A model generated the notes under the pieces. That model ran no database searches, had not been told where the DNA came from, and was given only the letters and a program-made list of their open reading frames with translations. Shown here piece by piece: positions 53,668-63,344 of a stretch of DNA of 64,000 bases; positions within the stretch are counted from its first letter, which is position 1, and every line of letters begins with the position of its first letter. Position numbers and translations under genes: made by a program. This DNA is from Burkholderia sp. MS389 (lineage in GTDB: Bacteria; Pseudomonadota; Gammaproteobacteria; Burkholderiales; Burkholderiaceae), in the NCBI RefSeq assembly GCF_016899425.1, contig NZ_CP045994.1, positions 1,674,001 through 1,738,000 of the forward strand. Reading direction: 5' to 3'.

Positions 53668-54621
53668 ATGGCGGCTTTCCTGCATGGCCTGGGGTTGCGG
53701 TATTTCGTCGAGGTGGCGCGTACCGGCTCGATCAGCGACGCGTCCGCGCGGCTGCACGTGGCCGTGTCGGCGATCAGCCGCCAGATCGCGAAGCTGGAGA
53801 GCGAGCTCGGCGCGCCGCTGTTCGAGCGGCGGCCGCGCGGGATGGCGTTGTCGGAGGCGGGGGAGCGGTTGCTGGCGTTCGCGCAGCGCAGCCTGCTGGA
53901 GGCCGAGCACGTGATGAAGGACATCGGCGGGCTCGACGCGCTGCACGGCAGCCTGCTGAAGATCGCGTGCTCGGAAGGGTTCGCGATCGATTTCCTGCCC
54001 GGCGTGCTCGCGAGCTTCAAGGCGCGCCACCCGGGCGTCGATTTCACCGTATGGGTCGTATCGCCGGCGGACGCGACCCGGCGCGTGCGCGACGGCGATG
54101 CGGACATCGCATTGACGTTCAGCCTCGCGCCGGAGAAAGGCGTGCGCGTCGACCACACCGAGCGCGCGCCGGTCTTTGCGCTGGTCCGGCACGATCACCC
54201 GCTCGCGGCGCGCGATGCGGTGTCGCTTGCCGATGTCGCGCGGCACGCGCACGTGCTGCCCGAGGCCGGCACGACGGTGCGCCAGTTGATCGACATCGCG
54301 TGCGCGCTCGACGGGCTGCTGCTCGAGCCCGAACTGACCAGTAACAACACAGCGGCGATGTACGGCTACGCGCGCCGCACGGGTGCGGTGATGTTCACGG
54401 GGCTGTTGTCGGTGCGCGATCGCGCCGATGCGGACGGCTTCGTCGTCGTGCCGGTGACGAACCCGCAACTGCGCGAACGCAGCATCCAGGTGCAGACGAT
54501 GGCCGGGCGCGATCTGCCCGCGTCGGTGCGCGCGTTCCGCGACCATCTGATCGACGCGATGCAGGCCGCGTCGTCGTCGCCGACTGCCGCACGAGGCCCG
54601 GGACGCCGGCCCGTGAGATAA
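53668..54621 (+). CDS. LysR-family transcriptional regulator
   Basis: 317 aa. N-terminal winged helix (about 6-65) FVEVARTGSISDASARLHVA, SAISRQIAKLESELGAPLFE, then the periplasmic-binding-like effector domain. Diverges from the M20 peptidase-MFS pair and is the obvious candidate to control it. ATG 53668 is used; an in-frame ATG at 53647 adds seven residues. Confidence 0.94.
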   Translation: MAAFLHGLGLRYFVEVARTGSISDASARLHVAVSAISRQIAKLESELGAPLFERRPRGMALSEAGERLLAFAQRSLLEAEHVMKDIGGLDALHGSLLKIACSEGFAIDFLPGVLASFKARHPGVDFTVWVVSPADATRRVRDGDADIALTFSLAPEKGVRVDHTERAPVFALVRHDHPLAARDAVSLADVARHAHVLPEAGTTVRQLIDIACALDGLLLEPELTSNNTAAMYGYARRTGAVMFTGLLSVRDRADADGFVVVPVTNPQLRERSIQVQTMAGRDLPASVRAFRDHLIDAMQAASSSPTAARGPGRRPVR

Positions 54622-54685
54622 TCGTCAATCCGCCTTCCGTGCCCATGCGGCTCCCCGAGCCGCATCGCCCCTGTTCGACGCCAAA

Positions 54686-55816
54686 TTGAAGAACCTGATT
54701 GTCACCCTCGATCGCGCCGGCGAGTTCGACGAGATCATCGACGTGCGCACGCCGCTCGAGTTCGCCGAGGACCATATCCCCGGCGCGCTGAACGCGCCCG
54801 TGCTCAGCAACGAAGAGCGCGTGCTCGTCGGCACGATGTACCGGCAGGTGTCGCCGTACGAGGCGACGCGCGTCGGCGCGGCGATCGTCGCGCGCAACAT
54901 CGCACGCCATCTCGACACGACGTTTGCCGACCGGCCGCGCAACTGGCGACCGCTGATCTACTGCTGGCGCGGCGGCAAGCGTTCGGGCTCGATGACGACC
55001 TGGTTCAACCTGATCGGCTGGAAGGCGCGCCAGCTCGACGGCGGCTACAAGGCATACCGCCGGTCGGTGTGCGCGACGCTCGACTCGCTGCCGACGCGCT
55101 TTCGCTACATCGCGCTCGTCGGCCATACGGGCTGCGGCAAGACACGCCTGCTGAACGCGCTGCGCGACGTGGGCGCGCAGACGCTCGATCTCGAAGCACT
55201 CGCGTGCCATCGCGGCTCCCTGCTCGGCGCGCTGCCGGGCAAGCCGCAGCCCACGCAAAAGGGGTTCGATTCCGGGCTCGTCGAGACGCTCGGGCGTTTC
55301 AACTCCCAATGGCCAGTATTCGTCGAGTCGGAAAGCCGCAGGATCGGGCTCGTGCAGTTGCCGATCGCGCTGATCGAAGCGTTTCACGCGGGGCCGTGGG
55401 TGCAGGTCGAAGCGGCGCACGACGAGCGGATCGCGTTCCTGCTCGACGATTACGCGCACCTGTTCGACGAACCGGACGCATTCAAGGCGCAGCTTCATCG
55501 GCTGATCGGCCTGCACAGCCGCGAAGAGGTGATGCGCTGGAAGGCGCTGATCGATGCCGGCGCGCGGGCCGATCTGTTCACCGAACTGATCGACAGACAT
55601 TACGATCCCGCCTACGCACGCACGTATCGCGCGACATACGACAAGCCGAACCGCGCGCTGACGTTCACGTTCCGGCCCAACGCGGACGACGTACGCGCTC
55701 AGGCGCGCACGCTGCTGGCCGAACTCGCGCAGGCCGGATTGCCCGCATCGGCCGCGCTTGCCGGCGGCACGACATCCGAAACCGACAAAAACCAATCGAC
55801 GATCACCACACGATGA
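54686..55816 (+). CDS. selU: tRNA 2-selenouridine synthase
   Basis: Replaces sulphur with selenium (via geranylation) at the wobble 2-thiouridine of some tRNAs. 376 aa from TTG 54686. N-terminal rhodanese domain with active-site loop CWRGGKRSG, followed by a P-loop domain with Walker A GHTGCGKTRL and the block ESESRRIGLVQLP. This rhodanese-P-loop fusion is specific for SelU/YbbB. No selD is present in the window. The stop overlaps the start of a membrane permease gene. Confidence 0.95.
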   Translation: MKNLIVTLDRAGEFDEIIDVRTPLEFAEDHIPGALNAPVLSNEERVLVGTMYRQVSPYEATRVGAAIVARNIARHLDTTFADRPRNWRPLIYCWRGGKRSGSMTTWFNLIGWKARQLDGGYKAYRRSVCATLDSLPTRFRYIALVGHTGCGKTRLLNALRDVGAQTLDLEALACHRGSLLGALPGKPQPTQKGFDSGLVETLGRFNSQWPVFVESESRRIGLVQLPIALIEAFHAGPWVQVEAAHDERIAFLLDDYAHLFDEPDAFKAQLHRLIGLHSREEVMRWKALIDAGARADLFTELIDRHYDPAYARTYRATYDKPNRALTFTFRPNADDVRAQARTLLAELAQAGLPASAALAGGTTSETDKNQSTITTR

Positions 55817-56871
55817 CGACCACACGCACCCAACCGAACCCGGCCCTCGGCTGGATGACCTTCCTGCTGATCGCGGTCGCGGGACTGTTCTACGTAAAAT
55901 GGTTCCCGTACTACAACAAGGCGTTCGTTGCCGCCGAGCACCATTCGATCGGCCAGTCGATCCTGATGGGCACGTCGGCGGCCGCACCCGAGCCGTCGCT
56001 GAAGGCGGCGCTCGACTACGCATGGGCATACGGCAAGGCGATCTGGCAGGCGATGGTGCTCGGCCTGCTGCTTGGCTCGGCCGTGCAGGCGCTGCTGCCC
56101 GCGCATTGGGTGGCGCGCGTGCTCGGCCGCACGGGCTTCGGCAGCGTCGCCGCGGGCGGGCTGCTGTCGCTGCCCGGGATGATGTGCACGTGCTGCGCGG
56201 CGCCGGTCGTCGCCGGCCTGCGTGCGCGCCATGCATCGCCGGGCGGCGCGGTCGCGTTCTGGCTCGGCAATACGGTGCTGAATCCGGCCGCGCTGGTGTT
56301 CATGGGCTTCGTGCTCGGCTGGCACTGGAGCGCGCTGCGCCTCGTGCTCGGCATCGCGATGGTGTTCGGGATCGGTTATCTGCTGAACCGCATCGCGCGC
56401 CCCGAAGACCGCAGCATCGACGATGCGCAGCTCGCCGCGCTGGCGGCCGAACAGGCCGCTGCCGGCAATCCGTTCGTCCGCTGGATGAAACTGCTCGCGC
56501 GCATGGCCGTGCGGCTCGTGCCCGAATACATCGTGCTCGTGCTGCTGCTCGGCGCCGCGCGCGCGTGGCTGTTTCCGCACATCGGCCCGGACATCGGCAA
56601 TCATCTCGGCTGGATCGTCGCGTTCGCGGTCGCGGGCATGCTGTTCGTGATCCCGACGGCCGGCGAGGTGCCGATCATCCAGGCGATGCTGTCGCTCGGC
56701 ATGGGCGTCGGTCCGGCCGCCGCGCTGCTGATGACGCTGCCGCCGATCAGCGTGCCGTCGCTCGCGATGCTCGCGCGTTCGTTCAAGCCCTACATGCTGG
56801 CGATCGTCGCGACGCTCGTCGTCGTATTCGGGATCGTGAGCGGCTTGCTCGCGATCGCGTTCGGGTTCTGA
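55813..56871 (+). CDS. DUF318/ArsP-type permease
   Basis: 352 aa, about eight helices in two repeats. Each half has the family's P-x-G/C motif: first LLSLPGMMCTCCAAPVVAGL with a CTCC metal/metalloid-type cluster, second IPTAGEVPIIQAML. ArsP members export organoarsenicals; YraQ/DUF318 relatives are uncharacterised. The 4-nt overlap with selU argues for a shared function, possibly with a selenium compound; that is inference. Confidence 0.88.
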   Translation: MTTTRTQPNPALGWMTFLLIAVAGLFYVKWFPYYNKAFVAAEHHSIGQSILMGTSAAAPEPSLKAALDYAWAYGKAIWQAMVLGLLLGSAVQALLPAHWVARVLGRTGFGSVAAGGLLSLPGMMCTCCAAPVVAGLRARHASPGGAVAFWLGNTVLNPAALVFMGFVLGWHWSALRLVLGIAMVFGIGYLLNRIARPEDRSIDDAQLAALAAEQAAAGNPFVRWMKLLARMAVRLVPEYIVLVLLLGAARAWLFPHIGPDIGNHLGWIVAFAVAGMLFVIPTAGEVPIIQAMLSLGMGVGPAAALLMTLPPISVPSLAMLARSFKPYMLAIVATLVVVFGIVSGLLAIAFGF

Positions 56872-56977
56872 CAACGCGGGCGACACGCCGGCCCGGCGCA
56901 CGCGTCGCATTCGTATTCATCCGGCGCCGCCGCTTCACGCGTGCGGCGCCCTTTACAAGAAGCAAACAGGAAAACGC

Positions 56978-57400
56978 ATGACCCAACCGAAGATCCATCC
57001 TCGACTCGAAAAGGCGCTGACGCGCGGCGATCTCGCGATCCGCCAGGCCAATTCCGCGCGGGCGACTGCCGTGCTGAACGCGCTCGGCACGATGATCATC
57101 GAGGCATCCGCAACGATCGGCGTCGAGGCCAGCATCGACATTCCGCAAGGCGATCGCATCTACGATCCGGTCAACGGCCTGTGGCCGCAGAAGATGCTGG
57201 TGTCGTTCGACGGCCCGGTGAACGAAGCCGACAAGGAAGAACTGCGCACGGTCTATCTGGTGGCCGACGATCCGGGCACGCAGTTCCGCGTCGAATGGCA
57301 TCGCGCGGACGGCAAGCTCGGCCGCCAGGAAGGCGGCCCGCTCGCGACCGTCGCGTTCCTGACCGACGTCGAAATTCCGTGGAGCGACGACGACGAGTAA
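56978..57400 (+). CDS. conserved hypothetical protein
   Basis: 140 aa soluble protein: IHPRLEKALTRGDLAIRQAN, ARATAVLNALGTMIIEA, NGLWPQKMLVSFDGPVNEAD, FRVEWHRADGKLG and an acidic C-terminus (PWSDDDE). Reads like a lineage-restricted DUF family of Burkholderia; no function can be assigned. Single gene between the permease and a heptamer repeat. Confidence 0.75.
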   Translation: MTQPKIHPRLEKALTRGDLAIRQANSARATAVLNALGTMIIEASATIGVEASIDIPQGDRIYDPVNGLWPQKMLVSFDGPVNEADKEELRTVYLVADDPGTQFRVEWHRADGKLGRQEGGPLATVAFLTDVEIPWSDDDE

Positions 57401-57420
57401 CGTCGTCGCATGAAGCCGGC

Positions 57421-57462
57421 GCCCGGTGCCCGACGCCCGGTGCCCGGTGCCCGGTGCCCGAC
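57421..57462. repeat. six-unit heptamer tandem repeat
   Basis: GCCCGGT and GCCCGAC units in the order GGT, GAC, GGT, GGT, GGT, GAC, 42 bp in all, in the gap between two converging genes. Not obviously coding or regulatory. Confidence 0.9.
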
Positions 57463-57472
57463 GCGCCGGCCG

Positions 57473-58306
57473 TCAGCGCATCATCCGCCGCCGGAACAGC
57501 CACGCGGACAGCAGGAACCCGCCGACCGCGTAGCCGGCGAGCACCACGACGTGCAACGCGATGTCGGTCGCCGGCCGACCGAGCATCGCAGGCCGGATCA
57601 GCTCGACCGCATTCGCGAGCGGCAGCGCCTGCGCCGCGTGCCGCGCGAGCGGCGGCAACTGCGTGATCGGGAAGAACACGCCCGACAGCAGCAGCATCGG
57701 CGTCAGCACGAGCGTCTGGTAGAACATGAAGAAATCGTAGGATGGCGCGAGCGCCGTGACGATCATCGCGAGGCTGGCGAACGCGAGGCCGGCCAGCGCG
57801 ATCACGGGCAGCACCGCGAGCATCGACGGAAACGCCGCGTAGCCGAGCACGCCCGCGACGAGCATGATCGCGCTCCCCGACAGCATCGCCTTGCTGGCCG
57901 CCCAGACGATCTCGCCGAGCACGATGTCGCCGAGCGCGAGCGGCGTATGCATGATCGCTTCCCACGTGCGCTGCACGTGCATCCGCGAGAAACCCGAATA
58001 CATCGATTCGAAGCTCGCGGACATCATCACGCTCGAGCCGACCGTGCCGGCCGCGAGGAACGCGATATACGACACGCCGTCGACATGGCCGAGCATCAGG
58101 CCGAGCCCGAAACCCAGCCCGAACAGATAGATCATCGGATCGGCGAGATTGCCGAACATCGACGCGAGCGCGAGCTTGCGCCACACGAGATAGTTGCGCC
58201 GCCAGACGGCGACCCAGTTGCTTGCGTTCGCCGGCATCGCGATCGCGAAGCGCGACGCGCGCGGCGGGGCCGATGGCGTGGTGGCGGAATAGTTGCGGAC
58301 GTCCAT
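57473..58306 (-). CDS. nodJ: ABC-2 type permease, NodJ-like
   Basis: 277 aa, about six helices. [20 protein letters not shown] near the N-terminus, [20 protein letters not shown] and [12 protein letters not shown] are NodJ/DrrB-family blocks. Pairs with the ATPase just upstream (6 nt gap) as an exporter. NodIJ exports lipochitooligosaccharides in rhizobia; Burkholderia homologues without nod genes must have another substrate. Confidence 0.9.
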   Translation of the reverse strand: MDVRNYSATTPSAPPRASRFAIAMPANASNWVAVWRRNYLVWRKLALASMFGNLADPMIYLFGLGFGLGLMLGHVDGVSYIAFLAAGTVGSSVMMSASFESMYSGFSRMHVQRTWEAIMHTPLALGDIVLGEIVWAASKAMLSGSAIMLVAGVLGYAAFPSMLAVLPVIALAGLAFASLAMIVTALAPSYDFFMFYQTLVLTPMLLLSGVFFPITQLPPLARHAAQALPLANAVELIRPAMLGRPATDIALHVVVLAGYAVGGFLLSAWLFRRRMMR

Positions 58307-58312
58307 GGTCGA

Positions 58313-59227
58313 TCAGTCCTGCATCTCGCGGCCCGTGAGCCGCAGGAACACATCCTCCAGATTGGCCGGGCGATGCAGATAGCGCAACCCCGGGCGGCCC
58401 GTGAGTCGTGCGCTGACCGGTTCGGGGTCGGTCACGTAGCAGAACAGCGTCTCGCCGCTGATCTCGGTGTGCTTCGCGAATGCCGACAACTCGTCGCGCA
58501 GCGCGACCGGATCCGGCCCGTAGATCTCGATCACGTCGCAGCCGATCTCCGATTCGATCAGTGCATGCGGCGCACCTTCGGCGATCTTGCGGCCTTCCTC
58601 GATCACGCACAGCCGATCGCACAGGCGCTCGGCTTCTTCCATGAAATGCGTGGTGATCAGGATCGTCTTGCCGCGCGCGAGCAGCGAGCGCAGCCGCTCC
58701 CACATCAGGTGGCGCGCCTGCGGATCGAGGCCCGTCGTCGGCTCGTCGAGCACCAGCACGTCGGGATCGTTGACGAGCGCGCGGGCGAGCGTGAGGCGGC
58801 GTTTCATGCCGCCCGACAGTTCGCCGACTTTTGCATCGGCCTTGTTTTCCAGCTTCGCGAATTCGAGCAGGGGCGGCACGAGCGCGCGTGCGGCCTGCGC
58901 GGACATCCCGAAATAGCGGCTGAACACGAGCAGGTTTTCACGGACGGTGAAGTCGGGGTCGAGGTTGTCGAACTGCGGGACGACCCCGACTCGCCGGCGT
59001 GCATGTCGCGCACGCGATGGAACCGGTTCGCCGCACAGCGCGATCGTGCCTGCGTCGGGATGCGCGAGGCCGAGCAGCATCTTCAGCGTCGTGGTCTTGC
59101 CGGCGCCATTCGGCCCGAGCAGACCATAGCATTCGCCGGCCTTCACGTTGAAGGACAGGCCATTGACGACGAGCTTGTCGCCATAGCGCTTTTCGACGTT
59201 GCGGAAATCGATTGGTGCGACGGACAT
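58313..59227 (-). CDS. nodI: ABC transporter ATPase, NodI-like
   Basis: 304 aa from ATG 59227, the usual NodI length. Walker [18 protein letters not shown], signature [16 protein letters not shown], Walker [13 protein letters not shown] and H-loop [26 protein letters not shown] is a NodI block. A C-terminal extension contains the NodI-like tail. The NodJ-like permease gene follows. Confidence 0.93.
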   Translation of the reverse strand: MSVAPIDFRNVEKRYGDKLVVNGLSFNVKAGECYGLLGPNGAGKTTTLKMLLGLAHPDAGTIALCGEPVPSRARHARRRVGVVPQFDNLDPDFTVRENLLVFSRYFGMSAQAARALVPPLLEFAKLENKADAKVGELSGGMKRRLTLARALVNDPDVLVLDEPTTGLDPQARHLMWERLRSLLARGKTILITTHFMEEAERLCDRLCVIEEGRKIAEGAPHALIESEIGCDVIEIYGPDPVALRDELSAFAKHTEISGETLFCYVTDPEPVSARLTGRPGLRYLHRPANLEDVFLRLTGREMQD

Positions 59228-59558
59228 GGGCGTGTTGTCGTTGTAAGCGGGTGCGTTCCGCCGCCCGGCCCGCGGCCCGTGTGCGAACGGATCGCGCGAA
59301 GGCGTGTCACATGGGCATGGCCGAAGCATACGACGCCGGCGCGAGCTGGCCCGCCGGACGTGGAACGGGGCCATTCTAGTGCATCGCTGCATCGCTTGAG
59401 GGCATGCGCGCACGGTGCGATTCAAGCGCGCAGCGATCGTGCACCGCATCATCGCGCACGCGCCGAGCGGGGCGAATCAGCGTTTTCCATCCCTTGCGTC
59501 CTGAATTGCGGCGCACCATGATGAATGCGTAGGCTCGTTGTCGCGATAGGGAGGCTTC
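59228..59558. other. divergent intergenic region, nothing specific
   Basis: 331 bp between the NodI-like gene (minus) and the stress-protein gene (plus). Expected to hold both promoters; no strong consensus element or structured RNA is apparent. A short direct repeat, GCATCGCTGCATCGCT, is at 59380-59395. Confidence 0.4.
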
Positions 59559-60056
59559 ATGGCTAGCTACAACAAGATTTTGCTGTGTTACGACGGCACG
59601 CTCGAAGGGCGCAAGGCGCTGCGTTACGGCGCCAATCTCGCAATGGACCTGAAGGCCGAAACGCACTTGCTGTCGGTCGTGGACATGCGTTCGAGCATCG
59701 CGCAAAGCGCGGGTTTGCTGACCGACGTCGCATGCGGCCGCTTCGAGGAAACCGCGCGCGAAATCCTGCAGGAAGGCGTGAACTGGCTGCGCGAGCGCGG
59801 CGTCCAGGCCGAAGGCCATTTCGCATTCGGTTATCCGATCGACGAAATCGCGAATCTCGCGTCGGAGCTGAAGGTCGACCTCGTCGTCGTCGGCCACCGG
59901 TGCCGCAGCGGATTGTCGAGATGGTGGATGGGGTCGGGCAATACGCAACTGCTCGATCGCGTGAACTGCAGCATTCTGGTCGCGTGCTCGTCGGCGGAAG
60001 AGCAGAAGGCCGAAATCGCGCGCGAACGTGAAGCGGCCACGGCGAGCAGCCAATGA
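59559..60056 (+). CDS. universal stress protein (UspA family)
   Basis: 165 aa Rossmann-like fold. YNKILLCYDGTLEGRKALRY at the N-terminus and the nucleotide-binding segment VDLVVVGHRCRSGLSRWWMG, close to G-2X-G-9X-G(S/T) though the exact glycines are partly altered, then CSILVAC. Likely a stress-responsive, possibly ATP-binding, dimer. Confidence 0.92.
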   Translation: MASYNKILLCYDGTLEGRKALRYGANLAMDLKAETHLLSVVDMRSSIAQSAGLLTDVACGRFEETAREILQEGVNWLRERGVQAEGHFAFGYPIDEIANLASELKVDLVVVGHRCRSGLSRWWMGSGNTQLLDRVNCSILVACSSAEEQKAEIAREREAATASSQ

Positions 60057-60149
60057 CCTAAAGGCTGGATGACCCTGACAGCCCGACCGGCGATGCGGGC
60101 CGGTCAGGCGTCGCGCTGCATTGGCAGCGCGCGCACCGAGCGTGGCCTG

Positions 60150-60869
60150 TTATGCGTGCAGGTCGATTCCGGACAATTTCCACGAGAACAGCCCGAAGCG
60201 GTGGAAGATCGCCGCATAGCGCGTGCCGTCGGCGCTGCGCTGATATGTGACGACGAATTCATCGATATTCCGGTAGCCCGCGCTGGTTTGCTGCTGGCGC
60301 GGCGCTTGCGTTGCTTCGCTCGGGCTGGCTGGTGCGGCGGGCGCAGGTGCCGGCGACGATGCGGCCGAAGCGGCTGGGTTGCCGCCCGGTACCGCAGCAC
60401 TTGCCGGCGCCGGATTGACGGGCGGTGCGGCAGGCGGGTTGCCGGACGCATTGCCTGCTGGCGGCTGATTCGACCACTCGGGCGGGCGCTCGCCGGGATT
60501 GCCGCGCGGCGGCAATCCGCTCATCAACGCGGCGACGCCTTCCGGGGTCGCGTACGCATCGACCAGCGGGCCGATCAGCGCCGACCCGATCAGCGCGCCA
60601 ATCACCGCTAACGGATTGTTCTTCTTCACGGCGTCGATCCGGCGCATCAACTCTTCCGTGACCTGCTGCTTCAGGCTGATGCGCAGCGACGGAAAATCGA
60701 CATACTCGCTGATCGCCTGCGCATCGCGCGCATCGATCGCCGATTTCAGGCGACCGAGCGCGACATACGGTGACGCGTACGCATAGCCGAGCGCCGCAAT
60801 GAGGGCGACGACCAGCGCGACGATCAGCAGCGGCTTGATTCGCCAAGCGCGGCGCGACGATTCAGTCAC
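60150..60869 (-). CDS. DUF2939-type membrane-anchored protein
   Basis: 239 aa from GTG 60869 (GGAGG 6 nt upstream). One N-terminal membrane helix (about 14-32, PLLIVALVVALIAALGYAYA) then a DUF2939-like domain beginning YVALGRLKSAIDARDAQAIS. A Pro/Ala/Asn-rich linker (about 125-190) precedes a short C-terminal beta domain (EFVVTYQRSADGTRYAAIF). Periplasmic; function unknown. Follows the small lexA-linked gene by 29 nt and may belong to the same transcript. Confidence 0.8.
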   Translation of the reverse strand: MTESSRRAWRIKPLLIVALVVALIAALGYAYASPYVALGRLKSAIDARDAQAISEYVDFPSLRISLKQQVTEELMRRIDAVKKNNPLAVIGALIGSALIGPLVDAYATPEGVAALMSGLPPRGNPGERPPEWSNQPPAGNASGNPPAAPPVNPAPASAAVPGGNPAASAASSPAPAPAAPASPSEATQAPRQQQTSAGYRNIDEFVVTYQRSADGTRYAAIFHRFGLFSWKLSGIDLHA

Positions 60870-60898
60870 GTTGCCTCCGGTGCGGGAAGGTTCCGCAA

Positions 60899-61234
60899 TC
60901 AGAGACCGCCCGGCGTGGCCGATCGTTCCTCCGCGATGCAGCGATCGATCATCCGGCACACGGCATCGATCGTGCCCACCATGATCAGGCGCGAGCGGCC
61001 GTGATAGACGCGCACCGGCGCGCGGCGCGCGGGTTCCGCATGGTTCAGACCGGCGTTCAGCGACACCCGCGCGAACGCGGGGAGCGCTGACGGCAGCACG
61101 GACGCCTGCCGTTCGACTGCGATTTCTTCTTGCACAGGCGCCGCCGCGGACAGCGGTGCGCAGGGCGTGCGGCCGCGCAGATGACGCAGGCGACCGAATT
61201 GACGGAAAGGCAGCAGGCGGGAAAGGCGTTCCAT
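60899..61234 (-). CDS. small protein encoded immediately downstream of lexA
   Basis: 111 aa with a good ribosome site (AGGAGAAC, 5-6 nt before ATG 61234), 25 nt after the lexA stop. Arg-rich amphipathic N-terminus (MERLSRLLPFRQFGRLRHLR), a low-complexity middle and a C-terminal segment VRVYHGRSRLIMVGTIDAVC then RMIDRCIAEE. No recognised family. In Pseudomonas lexA is followed by sulA; this protein does not look like SulA by eye but sits where an SOS effector could. Confidence 0.75.
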   Translation of the reverse strand: MERLSRLLPFRQFGRLRHLRGRTPCAPLSAAAPVQEEIAVERQASVLPSALPAFARVSLNAGLNHAEPARRAPVRVYHGRSRLIMVGTIDAVCRMIDRCIAEERSATPGGL

Positions 61235-61259
61235 GATGTTCTCCTAGCGAGACGGAATG

Positions 61260-61907
61260 TCAGAGTTCGCCCGAGCGGATCAGCCCGACGGCGATGCCTT
61301 CCAGCGCGAAATCCGCGCTGCCGGCCTTGACGAAGATGTTTTCGTAATCCGGGTTCTCCGCGATCAGCTCGAGGCCGCCGGGCCGGCGCATCAGGCGCTT
61401 GACCGTGACGTCGTCGCCCAGACGCGCGACGATGATCTGGCCGTCCTTCGCTTCCGTGCGCTTCTGCACGGCGAGGAGGTCGCCGTCGAGAATGCCGGCG
61501 TCGCGCATCGACAGGCCGCGCACCTTCAGCAGATAGTCGGGCTTGCTGGTGAACAGCGCGGGATCGCACGCGTAGTGCTGCGAGATGTGCTCCTGCGCGA
61601 GGATCGGGCTACCGGCCGCGACGCGGCCGACGAGCGGCAGCGACAGTTGCATCAGGCCGGCGTGCGGCAGCGTGAACTGATGTGGGGCGTCGTCGAGGCC
61701 GAGCAGCCGGATGCCGCGCGACGCGCCGGCCGCCAGCTCGATCACGCCCTTGCGCGCCAGCGCGCGCAGGTGCTCCTCGGCGGCATTCGGCGAACTGAAG
61801 CCCAGCTCGGCCGCGATCTCGGCACGGGTGGGCGGGAATCCGGAGCGCTCGATCGCGCGACGGATCAAGTCGAACACTTGCTGCTGACGGGCGGTGAGTT
61901 TGGTCAT
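61260..61907 (-). CDS. lexA: LexA SOS repressor
   Basis: 215 aa from ATG 61907. N-terminal winged helix [39 protein letters not shown]; the self-cleavage site is the Ala-Gly in GRVAAGSP, with catalytic Ser in [15 protein letters not shown] and Lys in [16 protein letters not shown]. Two perfect SOS boxes lie just upstream, so it is autoregulated and RecA-dependent. Confidence 0.98.
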   Translation of the reverse strand: MTKLTARQQQVFDLIRRAIERSGFPPTRAEIAAELGFSSPNAAEEHLRALARKGVIELAAGASRGIRLLGLDDAPHQFTLPHAGLMQLSLPLVGRVAAGSPILAQEHISQHYACDPALFTSKPDYLLKVRGLSMRDAGILDGDLLAVQKRTEAKDGQIIVARLGDDVTVKRLMRRPGGLELIAENPDYENIFVKAGSADFALEGIAVGLIRSGEL

Positions 61908-61914
61908 GGCTGAA

Positions 61915-61950
61915 CTGTATGGATAGACAGTGAGCTGTATTTTTATACAG
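61915..61950 (-). promoter_or_regulatory. two LexA boxes (SOS operators)
   Basis: CTGT-N8-ACAG twice: 61915-61930 and 61935-61950, centres 20 bp apart (about two helical turns), 8 nt before the lexA start codon. Both arms are perfect. The second, CTGTATTTTTATACAG, is almost identical to the E. coli consensus. Confidence 0.95.
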
Positions 61951-62171
61951 TACTTGGGGAATTTCAAGTGTTACTTGAGGTTCGACGCGATCGCGCCGGT
62001 TCCGGCGTGATTTCGCGACGTCCTGACGCCGGTTTGTCCGCCGCAACCGTCCATCCCGTCTGCGTTAGCACTTTTGAGTATTAAAAAATAAGGAACGATT
62101 ATTTTTAATCATGTAACCCGTTCGATAGACTGGCCCGACATCGCAATACCGACAACACTGGAGAACCAAGG

Positions 62172-63209
62172 ATGGCGAAGCGCAATACGGGGCTGGTGGG
62201 CGGAGTGGGTCGCCTGATCGCAACACTCGCGCTGGGCGCGGCGGCGGCGCTGGGCGTCGCGACGCATGCGCAGGCCGATACGACCTTCCTGAACGTGTCG
62301 TACGACCCGACGCGCGAGCTGTATCAGGATTTCAACCAGGCGTTCGGCAAGGAGTGGAAGGCGAAGACGGGCGAAACGGTCAACTTCAAGCAGTCGCACG
62401 GCGGTTCGGGCGCGCAGGCGCGCTCGGTGCTCGACGGGCTGCAGGCCGACGTCGTCACGCTGGCGCTCGCGTACGACATCGACGCGCTCGCGAACAAGGG
62501 GCTGGTGAACAAGGATTGGCAGAAGCGCCTGCCCGACAACGCGTCGCCGTACACGTCGACGATCGTGTTCCTCGTGCGCAAGGGCAATCCGAAGGGGATC
62601 AAGGACTGGGACGACCTGACCAAGCCGGGCATCTCGATCGTCACGCCGAACCCGAAGACCTCGGGCGGCGCGCGCTGGAACTACCTGGCCGCATGGGCGT
62701 ACGCCCAGCACAAGCCGGGCGGCAACGAGCAGACCGCGAAGGAATTCGTCTCGAAGCTCTACAAGAACGCAGGCGTGCTCGATTCGGGCGCGCGGGGCGC
62801 GACGACGAGCTTCGTGCAGCGCGGGATCGGCGACGTGCTGATCGCATGGGAAAACGAGGCATTCCTGTCGGTCAAGGAATTCGGCACCGACAAGTTCGAG
62901 ATCGTCGTGCCGTCGGTGAGCATCCTGGCCGAGCCGCCCGTCGCGGTGGTCGACAAGGTGGTCGACAAGAAGGGCACGCGCAAGCTGGCCGAGGCATACC
63001 TGAATTTTCTGTACAGCCCGCAGGGCCAGGAAATCGCGGCGCGCAACTACTACCGGCCGCGTTCGAAGAACGTACCGGCGGAGCTGACCAAGCAGTTCCC
63101 GAAGCTGAAGCTGTACACGGTCGACGACACGTTCGGCGGCTGGACCAATGCGCAGAAGACGCATTTCGCGGACGGCGGCGTGTTCGATTCGATCTACAAG
63201 CCGCAGTAA
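62172..63209 (+). CDS. sbp: sulfate-binding protein
   Basis: Periplasmic sulphate/thiosulphate-binding protein, 345 aa. Signal peptide ends HAQA-D near residue 37. Blocks: [58 protein letters not shown] and the sulphate-coordinating pattern seen in Sbp. First gene of a sulphate import operon. An AT-rich upstream stretch (about 62066-62120) is a likely site for CysB. Confidence 0.95.
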   Translation: MAKRNTGLVGGVGRLIATLALGAAAALGVATHAQADTTFLNVSYDPTRELYQDFNQAFGKEWKAKTGETVNFKQSHGGSGAQARSVLDGLQADVVTLALAYDIDALANKGLVNKDWQKRLPDNASPYTSTIVFLVRKGNPKGIKDWDDLTKPGISIVTPNPKTSGGARWNYLAAWAYAQHKPGGNEQTAKEFVSKLYKNAGVLDSGARGATTSFVQRGIGDVLIAWENEAFLSVKEFGTDKFEIVVPSVSILAEPPVAVVDKVVDKKGTRKLAEAYLNFLYSPQGQEIAARNYYRPRSKNVPAELTKQFPKLKLYTVDDTFGGWTNAQKTHFADGGVFDSIYKPQ

Positions 63210-63344
63210 CGCACGCAGTCACACCATAACGACAAGCGGCGCGCCACGACAGCGCGCCGCGTCCCCGACGGCTCGCCGGCGCGATTCACTGCGCCGGCGT
63301 TTGCGTCGGACCCGTGAGCAGCATCGACCCAGCAAGAGCATCCG

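Noticed and set aside
58313..59227. NodI/NodJ-like genes as evidence of nodulation ability
   Set aside because: No nodABC or other symbiosis genes are in the window; NodIJ homologues are widespread in Burkholderia.
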